From assembly GCF_001870675.1 (NCBI RefSeq), contig NZ_MEHT01000017.1, positions 62,001 through 126,000 on the forward strand: DNA of 64,000 bases. Reading direction: 5' to 3'. The notes below the pieces were generated by a model. It worked only from the letters and a program-made list of their open reading frames with translations, had not been told where the DNA came from and made no database searches. The position numbers and the translations under genes were made by a program. Of this stretch, positions 9,124 through 17,254 are shown one piece after another. The stretch's first letter is position 1. The number at the start of each line of letters is the position of its first letter. The stretch is from Roseinatronobacter thiooxidans. GTDB taxonomy: Bacteria > Pseudomonadota > Alphaproteobacteria > Rhodobacterales > Rhodobacteraceae.

Positions 9124-10335
9124 TTAGGCCACCTTGCGCTGGCCCCATTGCGGGAACGGATCGATCAGGGTTGTCCATTGATCGGGGGCGAACCCTTCTG
9201 CCGTCAGCAAACAGGCATCGAGCGCTGCTGTAATGGCGGCCTTGTCCATGCCCGCGCCGATAAACACCAGTTCCTGCCGCCGGTCGCCCCATGGCTCGAC
9301 CCAGTTTTCGCGCATTTTGGCCAAGGCCTCGGGGTGGTCGGGCCAGCGCTCGCGCGGGACGGCTGCCCACCAGCCCCCCAAGGGCGTAACGCTGGACATC
9401 GCCCCAGCAAGCGAGAATTCAGCCACCCAGTTGGGCCGTGTGGCCACCCAGAAATGCCCCTTCGCACGAATCACGCCGGGCAGATCGCCATTGAGGACAG
9501 CATGCACCTTGGCCGGGTCAAAGGGCTGGCGTGCGCGGTAAACGAAGCTGGAGACGCCGTATTCCTCGGTTTCGGGGACATGATCGGCAAAACCGTAGAG
9601 TTCCTTGGCCCAGAGCGGGTGTTCATGGGCTGTTTCGAAATCAAAGAGGCCGGTGTCGAAAATACGCTCTGCCGCGACTTGGGAATGGTCGGTTTCAATC
9701 AGTTCGGCATAGGGGTTCAGCGCCTTGATGATCTTGCGCGCGGCATCCGCGCGCTCGTGCCCGGCATCACTGACCTTGTTCAGCAAAATGACATTGGCGA
9801 ATTCGATCTGTTCTGTCAGCAGGGTGACAAGACTGCGCGCATCGTCTTCGCCCAATGTCTGGCCCCTGTCAGACAGGAAATCATGGCTGGAGAAATCTTT
9901 GAGCAGATTGACCGCATCCACCACTGTGACCATTGTATCCAGGCGGGCGACATCCGTCAGGCTGTCGCCGCCCTCGTCCCGAAATTCGAATGTTGCGGCA
10001 ACTGGCAAGGGTTCAGAGATGCCGGTGGATTCGATCAGCAGATAATCAAAGCGCCCTTCAGCTGCCAGTCTGCGCACCTCGGCCAGCAGGTCGTCGCGCA
10101 GGGTGCAGCAGATGCAGCCATTTGACATTTCAACCAGTTTTTCCTCGCCGCGCTTCAGGTCCACACCTGCCGCGATCAGATCGGCGTCGATATTCACTTC
10201 GGACATGTCATTGACAATGACGGCAACGCGCCGCCCGTCGCGGTTGTTCAGCACATGGTTCAGCAGGGTCGTTTTGCCCGCGCCCAGAAAGCCTGAGAGA
10301 ACTGTGACGGGCAGTCGGGGGGCTGGGGAGGACAT
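9124..10335 (-). CDS. CobW/ZNG1-family GTP-dependent metal chaperone
   Basis: The 403-residue product is a COG0523 GTPase. It has the P-loop GFLGAGKTT (15-23), the metal-binding GCICC motif (73-77), the switch-like [11 protein letters not shown] and a C-terminal CobW_C domain ([20 protein letters not shown]). The start at 10335 is chosen because it has AAGGA upstream and because the longer reading (to 10371) would run through a Zur-type operator. Proteins of this family load zinc into client enzymes under zinc starvation. The operator directly upstream supports a zinc role over a cobalamin role, since no cobalamin genes are nearby. DUF6525 follows 3 bases downstream. Confidence 0.88.
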   Translation of the reverse strand: MSSPAPRLPVTVLSGFLGAGKTTLLNHVLNNRDGRRVAVIVNDMSEVNIDADLIAAGVDLKRGEEKLVEMSNGCICCTLRDDLLAEVRRLAAEGRFDYLLIESTGISEPLPVAATFEFRDEGGDSLTDVARLDTMVTVVDAVNLLKDFSSHDFLSDRGQTLGEDDARSLVTLLTEQIEFANVILLNKVSDAGHERADAARKIIKALNPYAELIETDHSQVAAERIFDTGLFDFETAHEHPLWAKELYGFADHVPETEEYGVSSFVYRARQPFDPAKVHAVLNGDLPGVIRAKGHFWVATRPNWVAEFSLAGAMSSVTPLGGWWAAVPRERWPDHPEALAKMRENWVEPWGDRRQELVFIGAGMDKAAITAALDACLLTAEGFAPDQWTTLIDPFPQWGQRKVA

Positions 10336-10350
10336 GATGGCATCCTTAAA

Positions 10351-10365
10351 TGTTATTACATAACA
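10351..10365. promoter_or_regulatory. Zur-type operator upstream of the CobW gene
   Basis: The sequence TGTTATTACATAACA is a perfect 6-3-6 inverted repeat (TGTTAT/ATAACA). That is the form of the alphaproteobacterial Zur box. It ends 16 bases before the chosen ATG of a COG0523 GTPase, a standard Zur target, so repression under zinc sufficiency is expected. Confidence 0.8.
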
Positions 10366-10408
10366 TAACAAATAGCGGCGGGGCTGTCAGGGTGCAAGGG
10401 GGGAAATG

Positions 10409-10434
10409 AAAAGCGCGCGCCAGTTGGCGCGCGC
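10409..10434 (-). terminator. Rho-independent terminator of the aldolase gene
   Basis: A perfect GC-rich palindrome (GCGCGCGCCA/TGGCGCGCGC, 10413-10434) is followed on the minus strand by TTTTC. It lies 28 bases past the stop codon of the aldolase gene. Confidence 0.6.
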
Positions 10435-10462
10435 GGTCTGCTGTTTGCGTGGCAGTGGCAGA

Positions 10463-11392
10463 TTATGCCTTGCCCTTGTAGATTTCGACCAGCTTGGCAA
10501 GCATCGACAGCGCCTCGTCACGCGGGCGCTGGAAGCTGTTACGCCCGATGATCGAGCCATTGCCGCCGCCATCGCGGATGGCGCGCGCATCGTCATAGAC
10601 CGAATCCGCGCCTTTTTTGGCCCCGCCCGAGAAGACGACAATGCGCCGCCCATTGAAGCTGGCCTGCATGCAATGCTTCACGCGGGCTGCCTGTGTGGCG
10701 ATGTCGATCTGCTGGTCTTCATAGACCTTTTTGGCCTCTGGCAGCATCAGGTGATCGGTAGACAGTTTGATCTTGATGACATGCGCGCCCAGAAGGGCTG
10801 CAATTTGGGCGGCATATGCCGCCACGTCAATGCCGGTTTCCCCGTCTTTGGTGATCGCCTCGCCGCGCGGATAAGACCAGATCACAGTGGCAATGCCCTT
10901 GGCGGCGGCTTCCTCGCGCATGGCCGAGATTTCCTCGAACATGTCCAGCGCGCAATCACTGCCGGGATAGATGGTAAAGCCGATGGCCGCACAGCCAAGG
11001 CGCAGCGCATCGTCGACCGACGCTGTAATGGCCTGATTCTTGCCTGCCGTATCGGACATCAGCGAATTGGCAGAGTTCACTTTCAGAATGGTGGGTATCT
11101 GGCCTGCATAGGTGTCGGCGCCCGCCTCGATCATGCCCAAGGGTGCGGCATAGGCATTCAGCCCTGCATCCAGCGCCAGTTGGTAATGGTAATGCGGGTC
11201 ATAGGCTTCGGGGTTTGCGGCAAAGGTGCGCGCAGGCCCGTGTTCAAACCCCTGATCGACCGGCAGAATGATCATCTTGCCAGTGCCGCCAAGTTTGCCC
11301 TGCATCAGCATGCGGCACAGATTGGCCTTTACGCCGGGGGTTTCGCCTTCGTAATTTGCAAGTATCTTCTGAACAATGCGGGTTGCGCGCAT
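10463..11392 (-). CDS. fbaB: Class I fructose-bisphosphate aldolase (DhnA/FbaB type)
   Basis: The 309-residue product belongs to the DhnA-type class I aldolases, which form a Schiff base with the substrate and need no metal. Landmarks are IILPVDQGFEHGPART near the N-terminus, GADTYAGQIPTILKVN, the strand carrying IWSYPRGEAI, HVIKIKLSTDHL with the probable Schiff-base lysine, and the phosphate-binding VVFSGGAKKG close to the C-terminus. It should interconvert fructose 1,6-bisphosphate with glyceraldehyde 3-phosphate and dihydroxyacetone phosphate. The gene stands alone between the zinc operon and the left end of the integrated element, and a strong hairpin terminator follows it. Confidence 0.9.
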   Translation of the reverse strand: MRATRIVQKILANYEGETPGVKANLCRMLMQGKLGGTGKMIILPVDQGFEHGPARTFAANPEAYDPHYHYQLALDAGLNAYAAPLGMIEAGADTYAGQIPTILKVNSANSLMSDTAGKNQAITASVDDALRLGCAAIGFTIYPGSDCALDMFEEISAMREEAAAKGIATVIWSYPRGEAITKDGETGIDVAAYAAQIAALLGAHVIKIKLSTDHLMLPEAKKVYEDQQIDIATQAARVKHCMQASFNGRRIVVFSGGAKKGADSVYDDARAIRDGGGNGSIIGRNSFQRPRDEALSMLAKLVEIYKGKA

Positions 11393-11568
11393 GAGTCTGC
11401 TCCTGTCCGGTGGTTATTTTCAAGCAGGGTTAATCCGCAGCTTGCGGCAAAACAATGACGAAGGCGCGGCGTTTTGAGAAAGTAGCGCAAACATCGGTGC
11501 GATTGCCAAAGATCGCGCGGCACAAATGGGGCGATCTGCAGCAAGTCTGGGGGGAGGGCGCGGGCCGG

Positions 11569-11587
11569 ATATTGGAGCGGGTGAAGG
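11569..11587 (+). repeat. Left attachment repeat of the integrated element
   Basis: The 19 bases are identical to 20411-20429, the 3' end of tRNA-Gly plus four flanking bases. The identity stops on both sides (next base C here, G at the right copy). It lies 178 bases upstream of the integrase start, as expected for an element end. Confidence 0.88.
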
Positions 11588-11764
11588 CGTTCTAACTGGG
11601 GTAAAATGCCGTAACATGCTGTCACATAAAGCATTGAAAAATAAAAAGAATAAAAATTCCTTGTCGCCTTCTGTTGCATCCAGTAACACCCAATGTTATA
11701 TTTTTTGTGGGGTATGATTGCGGGTGCAATTTGCCATGTTGGAGTTGAAAGGCGGAATCGAACC
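11588..11764 (+). promoter_or_regulatory. AT-rich integrase leader region
   Basis: With 11393-11568 this forms a 372-base stretch without a convincing gene. The part left of the attachment repeat is plain chromosomal spacer. The part right of it is clearly AT-rich (runs such as AAAAATAAAAAGAATAAAAA at about 11637-11657) and must hold the integrase promoter and any integrase arm sites. The motif TGTCACAT at 11620-11627 reappears inverted at 16833-16840 upstream of the packaging genes. No clear -35/-10 pair can be named. Confidence 0.45.
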
Positions 11765-13078
11765 ATGCCGAAGAAAGCAAGAGAGCTATCAGCCAAGGAA
11801 GTGCGCGACCTGAAACACCCCGGCAAGGGGCGGAACGTGGTCTTTCCAGTTGGAGGCGTCGCTGGCCTGCTGTTGCAGATCACGCCGACCGGCGCGCGAT
11901 CATGGTTGATTCGCACCACAGTTGGAAGCCGCCGCCGTGATATTGGTCTGGGCGGTTTTCCTGATGTGACACTCGCACAGGCGCGAGAGAGGGCCAGAGA
12001 GGCCAAGGACGCGATCCGACAGGGCATTGACCCCGTGGAGCAAAGGAAGGCCGCACGCGCGGCGCTGGTGGCCGCACAGGCGCGGGGGCTGACCTTCAAG
12101 GAAGCTTGGGAACGGTTTTCAGCGCAGAAGGTGAAAGAGTTTTCAACAGATCGATACAGGGGGCAATGGAAAGCAACCGTTGAAACATACGCCTTGCCGG
12201 AACTGGGGAAGATGCTGGTCGCAGATATCACGTTGCAGGATATCTTGCGCGTGCTGCAACCGATCTGGGATGACAGAACCGTAACGGCAGTGAAGGTGCG
12301 CGAGCGCGTGGAAAAAACATTGGCATGGGCAACGGTAAACGGGCATCGAGAGGGGCCAAATCCGGCAGCATGGCGCGGCAATCTCGAAATGGTGCTGACC
12401 GCGCCTTCCAAGGTTTCAGGCGCAAAGAATTATCCCGCATTACAGATCGATGATGCGGGGCGCTGGTGGCAGGCATTACAGGCGCGCGATGGCATGGGCG
12501 CAAAGGCGCTGGCCTTTCAAGCGATGACCGCGACACGATCCGGCGCGATCCGCTTTGCGACTTGGGATGAAATCGATCTTGCGAAACGCCTTTGGACAAT
12601 CCAGCCGGGGCGGCAATCGTCAAAGATACCCGCAAACGAGAGTGCAAAGCGCATTCCTTTGACTGATGACATGGTGGCGCTTCTGGAAGCCTTGCCAAGG
12701 GCGCAGGGTAACGATCTTGTATTCTGGGCACCCAAAGGCGGGGCGCTATCCGATGCAACGCTGGCAAAGGTTATGCGCACGATACACGAGGCCGATCAGA
12801 AAGCTGGTGGCAAGGGCTATGTGGACGCCGCGACAGGTGAAGCCGCTGTGCCGCATGGGCTGCGCAGTTGTTTCAGATCATGGGTTGCAGAGCGCACCGG
12901 CTTTGATGCTGACATGGCCGAAATCGCGCTGTTTCACAAAGTGGGCAGCAAGGTGCAACAGGCTTATGATCGATCCGATCAGGTGGATAAGCGGCGCGGC
13001 ATGATGCAGGCATGGGGCGACTTCCTGCATGGGCGCGCGGCTGAAAAGGTGGTGCAGCTACAGGGGGCGCGGGGATGA
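11765..13078 (+). CDS. int: Tyrosine-type site-specific integrase (P4 family)
   Basis: The 437-residue product begins MPKKARELSAKEVRDL and has an N-terminal DUF4102-type arm-binding domain (GLLLQITPTGARSWLIRTTV, then IGLGGFPDVTLAQARERARE). A core-binding region and a C-terminal catalytic domain follow. Catalytic residues are visible: Arg in TATRSGAIRFATWDEID, the H-x-x-R box in VPHGLRSCFRSW, the LFHKVGSKV segment and the Tyr nucleophile in VQQAYDRSD. The start at 11765 is chosen over 11693 because the alignable domain starts here and the upstream stretch is AT-rich leader. It should recombine the tRNA-Gly attachment site. The following gene overlaps its stop codon by 4 bases. Confidence 0.93.
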   Translation: MPKKARELSAKEVRDLKHPGKGRNVVFPVGGVAGLLLQITPTGARSWLIRTTVGSRRRDIGLGGFPDVTLAQARERAREAKDAIRQGIDPVEQRKAARAALVAAQARGLTFKEAWERFSAQKVKEFSTDRYRGQWKATVETYALPELGKMLVADITLQDILRVLQPIWDDRTVTAVKVRERVEKTLAWATVNGHREGPNPAAWRGNLEMVLTAPSKVSGAKNYPALQIDDAGRWWQALQARDGMGAKALAFQAMTATRSGAIRFATWDEIDLAKRLWTIQPGRQSSKIPANESAKRIPLTDDMVALLEALPRAQGNDLVFWAPKGGALSDATLAKVMRTIHEADQKAGGKGYVDAATGEAAVPHGLRSCFRSWVAERTGFDADMAEIALFHKVGSKVQQAYDRSDQVDKRRGMMQAWGDFLHGRAAEKVVQLQGARG

Positions 13079-13686
13079 CTTGGATTGATGAAGATGTGCA
13101 TTTATTTGTTGCAGGCGTTGAAGCTGAAACCGGCGTTAAACTTGATGCGATCTTTCGCAAAGAATTCGCCAAACATGCAAGGCAAGATTGCGCTACCCAA
13201 TTTTGCGAAACCGTTTCCCTCGCATTGCACATGATCCACACAAACCGCAAGCAAGTCGCAGATGAGGACGGGAAAGCCATTGCAATGTCAAACAGGGCGC
13301 ATGAAATCCGAGAGGCTGCAAAGGCATTGAATAGCGCTCTTGCGGCTATTGGTAAATACGAGACAGACGACGATCCAAGCCAAGAGCATATTCTTGAAGG
13401 AAGGATTAACGGCACGGGCCTTGTGAAATTATCGCAAGAATGCACAGCGCGATTGATACAGCATTGCGATACTGTGCTGGATTTTCACGGAAAAGATCGT
13501 GGTGGGCAGAGCCGAAGCGCAGATATTGCAGGCGTTTTGATGATTGCCAGTGCTTGGCGTGACCACACTGGAAAAGAGCCGCGCGCCAAGGGAACATTCG
13601 GGGCTTTTCTGAATTCGGTTTTGTCTGAAATCGGCTGGTCTGAAATCGCGCCAAACACTCTACAAAGCTGGATGAATAGTCAGTGA
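13075..13686 (+). CDS. Hypothetical protein coupled to the integrase
   Basis: I do not recognise this 203-residue protein. It begins MTWIDEDVHLFVAGVEAETG, is mostly helical in appearance, has no signal peptide, membrane segment, Walker motif or Cys/His cluster, and ends ...GWSEIAPNTLQSWMNSQ. Its ATG overlaps the integrase stop codon (ATGA), so translation is coupled. An IRE-like or regulator role cannot be argued from the sequence. In satellites this position often holds accessory or helper-interference genes, so it is a candidate cargo or regulatory gene. The composition is more AT-rich than the flanking chromosome. An 85-base gap separates it from alpA. Confidence 0.7.
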   Translation: MTWIDEDVHLFVAGVEAETGVKLDAIFRKEFAKHARQDCATQFCETVSLALHMIHTNRKQVADEDGKAIAMSNRAHEIREAAKALNSALAAIGKYETDDDPSQEHILEGRINGTGLVKLSQECTARLIQHCDTVLDFHGKDRGGQSRSADIAGVLMIASAWRDHTGKEPRAKGTFGAFLNSVLSEIGWSEIAPNTLQSWMNSQ

Positions 13687-13771
13687 ACCCGCGATTTTTT
13701 CGCGTATTCGCTGACGGTTTTCGAGGCGAAACATAGGCCATGCATCGGTCACCGTAACAAAGGGTGAATTG

Positions 13772-13936
13772 ATGTATCTTTCCGACAAACAGGTTGCAGA
13801 ACGCTACAGCGTGACGCGGCAAACCGTGTGGCGCTGGTCGCGTGACCGTGCTGATTTTCCCAAAGCCATAACCCTATCGCAAGGCTGCACTCGCTGGAAG
13901 CTTGCCGATCTGGAAGCATGGGAGGCGCAGCGATGA
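13772..13936 (+). CDS. alpA: AlpA-family helix-turn-helix regulator
   Basis: The 54-residue protein reads MYLSDKQVAERYSVTRQTVW, then RWSRDRADFPKAITLS, and ends with RWKLADLEAWEAQR. This is the classical AlpA/MerR-like winged-helix form: helix-turn-helix of the 'VAERYSVTRQTVWRW' kind, a 'FPKAI' turn and a W-x-x-x-D-L-E-A-W tail. AlpA proteins in P4-like satellites activate integrase or excision genes and early functions. A GGGTG box lies 7 bases before the ATG. Its stop codon overlaps the next gene's start (ATGA). No other DNA-binding regulator is present in the element. Confidence 0.85.
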   Translation: MYLSDKQVAERYSVTRQTVWRWSRDRADFPKAITLSQGCTRWKLADLEAWEAQR

Positions 13937-14145
13937 TTAAATCATGCGACAGCGCAGATATTCTTGCGCGCAAAATTCGTGCGCAGTGTGATCGAGTTGA
14001 TCCGAAATTGGCGACACATGCCGCATGGCGCGTTGCCGTGGTGGTGGCGATCAAAGCCTATGGCGTGCCTTTGACGATAGACGCTTTGCGCGATCTTGCT
14101 GATGAAATTGAGCGCGACCTTATCAACAGGGGGCCGCTGCAATGA
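13933..14145 (+). CDS. Small hypothetical protein of the replication operon (70 aa)
   Basis: The product begins MIKSCDSADILARKIRAQCD and ends with IERDLINRGPLQ. It is a soluble, helical 70-residue protein without recognisable motifs. It overlaps alpA by 4 bases at the front and the next gene by 4 bases at the end, the same coupling that runs through to the primase gene, which argues that it is translated. The function is unknown. Confidence 0.6.
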   Translation: MIKSCDSADILARKIRAQCDRVDPKLATHAAWRVAVVVAIKAYGVPLTIDALRDLADEIERDLINRGPLQ

Positions 14146-14300
14146 AGCAAGAAATTCTTTCGATTATAGGCCAAATACGCTTCCTGATGGTGCTGATCGA
14201 AACCGGCGAGTTGTGTGAATACGAAATCCAATTTCGCACAAACTGCATATGCGCAGACCTTGAACGCATTGCGGACCTATTGCCGGAGGTGGACGCATGA
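14142..14300 (+). CDS. Small hypothetical protein of the replication operon (52 aa)
   Basis: This 52-residue reading frame begins MKQEILSIIGQIRFLMVLIE and ends with ADLLPEVDA. It contains two Cys in RTNCICADLE. It overlaps the 70-residue gene in front and the primase gene behind by 4 bases each (ATGA). A GGAGG box for the primase lies at its 3' end. Real translation is supported by this coupling only; the function is unknown. Confidence 0.5.
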   Translation: MKQEILSIIGQIRFLMVLIETGELCEYEIQFRTNCICADLERIADLLPEVDA

Positions 14301-16582
14301 ATATGCAGGACAAGATCAGCGGTTGCGCACAAGCTGCGCAGGAATACGCCGCGCGCGGCTGGCATGTTTTCCCTGTTCCCGTTGGAAAGAAGGAAAGTCA
14401 CAAGAGCGCGAAATTCAGCAACGGGCGAAAGTGGGGTGCGACCACAGACCTGCAAGAGATTGCGCAGGATTGGCGACAATGGCCTGAAGCAAATATCGGA
14501 ATCGTGACCGGGCCGAAATCGGGCCTTCTGGTGATCGAGGCAGACACCGAAGCGGGCCACAGTGTTGACGGCATCGGAAATCTTGCGGCACTGATTGAAC
14601 AGAACGGCCCATTGCCTGACACAATCGAAGCGCTTTCACCTTCTGGATCGTGGCACTTGTTTTTCAAATGGCCTGAAGGCTGGGATATCCGCAACAGTGC
14701 AGGGCAGGTTGCGCCGGGTGTTGATGTGCGCGGCGATGGTGGCATGGTGGTTGCCGTGCCAAGCGTGAAGCCTAGGCACGACAAGCCCTATAGGTGGAAA
14801 AACCCGCCGGGGCTGTTCGACCTGGGTGATTGTCCTGATTGGCTGTTGCGCCTTTGCCTGAAGCCCGAACCCAAACTTTTAGAGCGGGCCATGCCTATGC
14901 GCAGCACCGGCAACGCATGGGCTGAAACCGCCTTGCGTGGCGAAATCGCAGAATTGCTGGCAGCGCCAGAAGGCAAGCGAAACGCCGCGCTGAATAAAGC
15001 CGCCTTCAGCTTGGGGCAGATCATGGCAGGGGGCAGCTTGTCAGAAGGGCTTGTAGTGGAAAGGCTGACAGTGACAGCACAAGGCATAGGGCTTGAGCCG
15101 GTCGAGATTGAGGCCACAATTCAATCAGGAATGCAGGCAGGGGCAAAAGAGCCGCGCACACCGAAATCAGATTTACCGGCTCACACAAGCGATGGTGAAC
15201 CGCGCCCAAACCAGCGCGATGACGCCTTGGACTTGTCACATGATGCGCTTGCAAACGAAATGGGCAGGCGCGGGTTTAGTCGGAATGCCCGCTATGTTTC
15301 CACATGGGGGAAATGGCTGTTCTGGGACAGAACCAGATGGACAGTTGATGAGCGTATGGAACACATGACGCGCACCCGCGAATTTCTGCGCACGCGCGCT
15401 GCTGAGATGTTGGCATGGGCAGAACGAAAGGCGGCAACACTTGAAGCTGAAAAGGCCGACAAGCTGATGAAATGGGCAGAACAGGAAGCCCGGACGCTAC
15501 GCAACAAGAACACGGTTGCAGCGATTGAAAGCCTTGCACGGTCGAACAGTGACAGCGTGGCCAGCCCTGATCTGTTCGATGCTGACCGCCTGTTACTAGG
15601 AACACCCGGCGGCACGGTGGATCTGCGCACAGGCAAGATGCGTCTTGCGCGGCGCGAGGATTACATCACGAAGTTGACCAGCGTCACGCCACAATCAGGC
15701 ACGCCGCGCCTATGGCTGCAATTCCTGAATGAAATCTTTGACGGTGACGCCGATCTTATCGCCTTCATGCAGCGTGCCGCAGGCTATGCGCTGACCGGCG
15801 AAACGCGCGAACACAAACTGCTGTTTCTTTATGGCACAGGTCGCAACGGGAAATCGGTTTTCCTGAATATGCTGTTCGATATTTGGGGCGATTATGCCAA
15901 GCGCGCGGCTGCGCAAACCTTCCTGAACACCAACGGCGACAAACACCCGACAGATGTTGCAGGGCTTCAGGGTGCAAGGCTGGTTGCTGGTTCTGAATTG
16001 CCCAAAGGCAAGACATGGGATGAAAGCGTAATCAAAGACCTGACCGGCGGCGATAAGATGACCGCACGGTATATGCGCCAAGACTTTTTCGACTTTGACC
16101 CACAGTTGACCCTGATGATTGCAGGCAACAATCAGCCTTCATTCAGGGGCGTTGATGAGGCGATCAGGGCGCGCGTGGTGCTTGTGCCGTTTACAGTCAC
16201 GATACCGCCAGAGCGGCGCGATAAGCACCTGCCCGACAAGCTGAAGGCCGAAGCGGGGCAGATACTCGCATGGGCTATAGAAGGGGCGCTACAGTGGCAG
16301 GAAAAGGGCTTGGACGTGCCAGCCAAGGTTGCAGCGGCATCAAGTGAATACTTTGATGATGAGGACACGCTAGGCCAATTTCTGACAGATGAAACAGAAC
16401 GCGGCGATGCAATGGCCTTTGTCACTACTTCTGCACTGCACCAGCGCTTCACACAATGGTGCGACCAGCAAGGGCTGAATAGTTGGACGCTGCGCACGCT
16501 TCAGAAGGAAGTAAGATCACGCGGCTATGACGTAAAACGCCGCAATATCGGGGCAGGCTTTCTGGGCTTGAAGCTGAAATGA
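14297..16582 (+). CDS. Primase-helicase (AEP prim-pol plus D5/P4-type helicase)
   Basis: The 761-residue product joins an N-terminal archaeo-eukaryotic primase/polymerase domain (about residues 10-200) to a C-terminal superfamily 3-like helicase of the phage/plasmid primase P4 family (about 430-740). In the primase part the metal-binding acidic motif reads LLVIEAD (E81, D83) and the later His motif reads SGSWHL (H120). In the helicase the Walker A motif is GTGRNGKS (513-520), followed by the D5-type GDKMTARYMRQ and IAGNNQPSFRG segments and ARVVLVPF. Such fused proteins initiate replication of P4-like satellites and PICIs by binding iterons, unwinding and priming. The inverted iteron-like repeat starting 8 bases after its stop codon fits that role. 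It is coupled to the small genes upstream. Confidence 0.9.
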   Translation: MNMQDKISGCAQAAQEYAARGWHVFPVPVGKKESHKSAKFSNGRKWGATTDLQEIAQDWRQWPEANIGIVTGPKSGLLVIEADTEAGHSVDGIGNLAALIEQNGPLPDTIEALSPSGSWHLFFKWPEGWDIRNSAGQVAPGVDVRGDGGMVVAVPSVKPRHDKPYRWKNPPGLFDLGDCPDWLLRLCLKPEPKLLERAMPMRSTGNAWAETALRGEIAELLAAPEGKRNAALNKAAFSLGQIMAGGSLSEGLVVERLTVTAQGIGLEPVEIEATIQSGMQAGAKEPRTPKSDLPAHTSDGEPRPNQRDDALDLSHDALANEMGRRGFSRNARYVSTWGKWLFWDRTRWTVDERMEHMTRTREFLRTRAAEMLAWAERKAATLEAEKADKLMKWAEQEARTLRNKNTVAAIESLARSNSDSVASPDLFDADRLLLGTPGGTVDLRTGKMRLARREDYITKLTSVTPQSGTPRLWLQFLNEIFDGDADLIAFMQRAAGYALTGETREHKLLFLYGTGRNGKSVFLNMLFDIWGDYAKRAAAQTFLNTNGDKHPTDVAGLQGARLVAGSELPKGKTWDESVIKDLTGGDKMTARYMRQDFFDFDPQLTLMIAGNNQPSFRGVDEAIRARVVLVPFTVTIPPERRDKHLPDKLKAEAGQILAWAIEGALQWQEKGLDVPAKVAAASSEYFDDEDTLGQFLTDETERGDAMAFVTTSALHQRFTQWCDQQGLNSWTLRTLQKEVRSRGYDVKRRNIGAGFLGLKLK

Positions 16583-16903
16583 AGGTGAAAGTGTAGGAAG
16601 TGTAGGTTCTAGGGTTATCGGGCGTATAGCAAAATTCAGAACGTCTTTTTCCCTATACGGTGGATAAGGGGCAAACCTACACTTCCTACACTCTGTTGTA
16701 AGATTGGCCCGATATTACCGGCGTAACATATCGCTTCTGATCGACCCACTACCTGCGAATCATTCTCAATAAGGGCCGGTTCTATTCCCATGATGGGGGC
16801 AATACAGCATTGTTATTGTTGATTATTACAGCATGTGACAATGCAACCCTGTATCATACCCTACAAAAATCAGCTACAATGCAAGGCGAACTAGGGGGCA
16901 GAT
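16583..16903. other. Non-coding gap between replication and packaging modules
   Basis: 321 bases hold no convincing gene. The first 110 bases contain the iteron-like inverted repeat described separately. The remainder is AT-richer and must contain the promoter of the packaging-capsid operon. It shows an inverted repeat GCATTGT/ACAATGC (16807-16813 and 16838-16844), a direct repeat ACAATGCAA (16838-16846 and 16876-16884), and the motif ATGTGACA (16833-16840) shared with the integrase leader. No clear -35/-10 pair could be assigned. Confidence 0.6.
16590..16692. repeat. Iteron-like inverted repeat, candidate replication origin
   Basis: A 19-bp arm AGTGTAGGAAGTGTAGGTT (16590-16608) is repeated perfectly in inverse orientation at 16674-16692, 65 bases apart. 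Each arm is itself a tandem pair of AGTGTAGG, giving four iterons. Inside, a second imperfect inverted pair TTATC-ggg-CGTATAG and CTATACG-gtg-GATAA frames a central A/T-rich stretch. There is no T-run, so a terminator is less likely. Iterons flanking a melting region next to a primase-helicase gene are the layout of P4-like and PICI origins; that function is inferred. Confidence 0.65.
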
Positions 16904-17254
16904 ATGCCAGATTTACCGCAGCGATACAGCGCAGATTGGATTGAAAAGCTTGACGGTCGCACCACGCTGGCAAAGGTGGTGCAATCGCGCCTTGCTGAAT
17001 TGCAAGCTGATCTGGGCGGGCCGCATTCCCTGTCATATCAAGAGCGCAGCTTGACCCGGCGCGCGGTATGGCTGGAAGCCCTGATCGAGAGCCGCGAGGC
17101 TGCACTTGCGCGCGGTGAAGAGATTGAAGAGGGCGTGCATACACAATCGATCAATGCCCTGATGGGCGTTTGGAAAGCCCTTGGGCTGCAACGCCGCGCA
17201 AAGGATGTGACCGATCTGGCAACGTATCTGCGCAGCAAGGCGGGTGCTGCATGA
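16904..17254 (+). CDS. Putative small terminase subunit (by position)
   Basis: The 116-residue protein begins MPDLPQRYSADWIEKLDGRT and is largely helical, with a charged central region (SLTRRAVWLEALIESREAAL). It directly precedes and overlaps terL by 4 bases (ATGA), the usual place and size of a small terminase subunit, whose role is to recognise the packaging site and dock DNA to the motor. I cannot see a decisive TerS signature, so the call rests on size, context and coupling. A GGGGG box lies 6 bases before the ATG. If it is TerS it would give the element its own packaging specificity. Confidence 0.6.
   Translation: MPDLPQRYSADWIEKLDGRTTLAKVVQSRLAELQADLGGPHSLSYQERSLTRRAVWLEALIESREAALARGEEIEEGVHTQSINALMGVWKALGLQRRAKDVTDLATYLRSKAGAA

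Noticed and set aside
11455-11595. A 46-codon frame ending at the left attachment repeat
   Set aside because: It consists of spacer plus the repeat, has no ribosome binding site and no family resemblance. It is best read as chance coding next to the tRNA remnant.
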